IMG/VR virus record: IMGVR_UViG_3300013132_000293
Coordinates: 1-21,848 of that record
Direction: 5' to 3' (one strand)
DNA from: a virus
Length of the DNA: 21,848 nucleotides
Below, in pieces: positions 21,405-21,848 of the stretch. Position numbers and translations under genes: made by a program. The notes under the pieces are model-generated. The model was given only the letters and a program-made list of their open reading frames with translations, was not told the DNA's origin and searched no databases. Numbering within the stretch: the first letter of the stretch is position 1; each line of letters starts with the position of its first letter.

Positions 21405-21616
21405 GCCTCTCCCGCCCCCCTCTTCCGCTCTGCGAGCATCGCGTCGGCGAACCCGTAGGCGTCGCTGGCGGCATCCTCGAACTTCCGGCACCCGTACGCG
21501 CAGATTCCAGCGAGCGCCTGGGACGCGAAGTAGTCGCGGAGCGTCATGCCCTTGAACTGAGAGCCCAGGTCGGGAGGGAACGCCGGCCCGCCGTCGTCGA
21601 TGGGTTCGCCACTCAC
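21401..21616 (-). CDS. Small conserved phage protein (MTLRDYFA family), unknown function
   Basis: A 71-residue protein starting at GTG 21616, overlapping the previous stop as GTGA. It has an acidic, Gly/Pro-rich N-terminus (IDDGGPAFPPDLG), the core KGMTLRDYFASQALAGI and a helical end with AYGFADAMLAERKRG. I recognise this pattern from many small uncharacterised phage early proteins. Its function is not known to me. It is coupled to the initiator by ATGA. Confidence 0.7.
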   Translation of the reverse strand: MSGEPIDDGGPAFPPDLGSQFKGMTLRDYFASQALAGICAYGCRKFEDAASDAYGFADAMLAERKRGAGEA

Positions 21617-21843
21617 GCCGCACCGCCCATCTTCCGCTCGACCACGAGCGAGGACTCGCGCGCGGCGTCGTTGCCCTGCTTGATCTTTGCCTGGCCCATC
21701 TTCGACAGATCGACGAAGCGCGACCCGCAGGCCGTGCACTTGACTCCGCCGGCCCGAAGCGTCTCGTGACGCATCACGCAGAACCGCGTCGAGCACTCGG
21801 CGCAGGTGAACACGACCGAACCGGTGGGGCGGCGACGGCTCAC
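21613..21843 (-). CDS. Small zinc-ribbon protein
   Basis: A 76-residue protein starting at GTG 21843 at the very edge of the window. The start may overlap an upstream stop (GTGA), so the gene appears complete but could begin further out. It has FTCAECSTRF, a short spacer and CTACGSRFVDL, a Cys4 ribbon. A Lys/Glu-containing helical C-terminus (KMGQAKIKQGNDAARE) follows. Such ribbons are common in small nucleic acid binding proteins. Confidence 0.6.
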   Translation of the reverse strand: MSRRRPTGSVVFTCAECSTRFCVMRHETLRAGGVKCTACGSRFVDLSKMGQAKIKQGNDAARESSLVVERKMGGAA

Positions 21844-21848
21844 GGCGC

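Overview
This window is part of the genome of a tailed bacteriophage or prophage. Almost every gene reads on the minus strand, so the biological order runs from high coordinates to low. The order is replication, small terminase, large terminase, accessory block, portal, protease, capsid, connectors, tail tube, tail chaperone and tape measure. The HK97-type capsid set and a long-tail gene set without a visible sheath gene suggest a siphovirus. The DNA is very GC-rich, GTG starts are common, and most genes are joined by GTGA, ATGA or TGATG overlaps. The host is a high-GC bacterium that I cannot name. No integrase, lysis gene, tRNA or insertion sequence was seen here.

21843-19155, replication side: two small early genes, then a replication initiator (winged-helix N-terminus, DnaD-like C-terminus, zinc ribbon). 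The initiator gene carries three copies of an 18-bp palindromic repeat and a 31-nt homopurine tract, a good origin candidate. Several small zinc-ribbon genes and a 51-residue membrane peptide follow, and a strong intrinsic terminator at 19155-19195 closes the block.

19138-13697, packaging and accessory genes: two tandem paralogous zinc microproteins and the terminase subunits come first. Next are a two-domain GroES-like co-chaperonin, three small genes, a P-loop (d)NMP kinase-like protein and a ParB-fold protein. The double GroES protein is the most striking gene in the window. It may act on a host GroEL-type chaperonin during capsid or tail protein folding.

13501-6048, head and neck: a portal-MuF fusion, a prohead protease with a long C-terminal extension, the major capsid protein, two decoration-like proteins, a gp6-like connector, an HK97 gp10-like protein, a 24-residue peptide gene and a small neck or tail protein.

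6047-1, tail: a probable terminator, two small proteins, two tandem paralogous tail tube proteins, a tail assembly chaperone pair whose second member is cysteine-rich, and the N-terminus of the tape measure protein. A plus-strand gene (803-1393) of visibly lower GC interrupts this operon. It looks like a moron encoding a membrane-anchored or exported protein, and its stop codon shares the palindrome CTAG with the stop of the converging tail gene.

Three related sequence blocks lie just upstream of the tape measure, protease and portal genes. They are the best candidates for phage-specific promoters.
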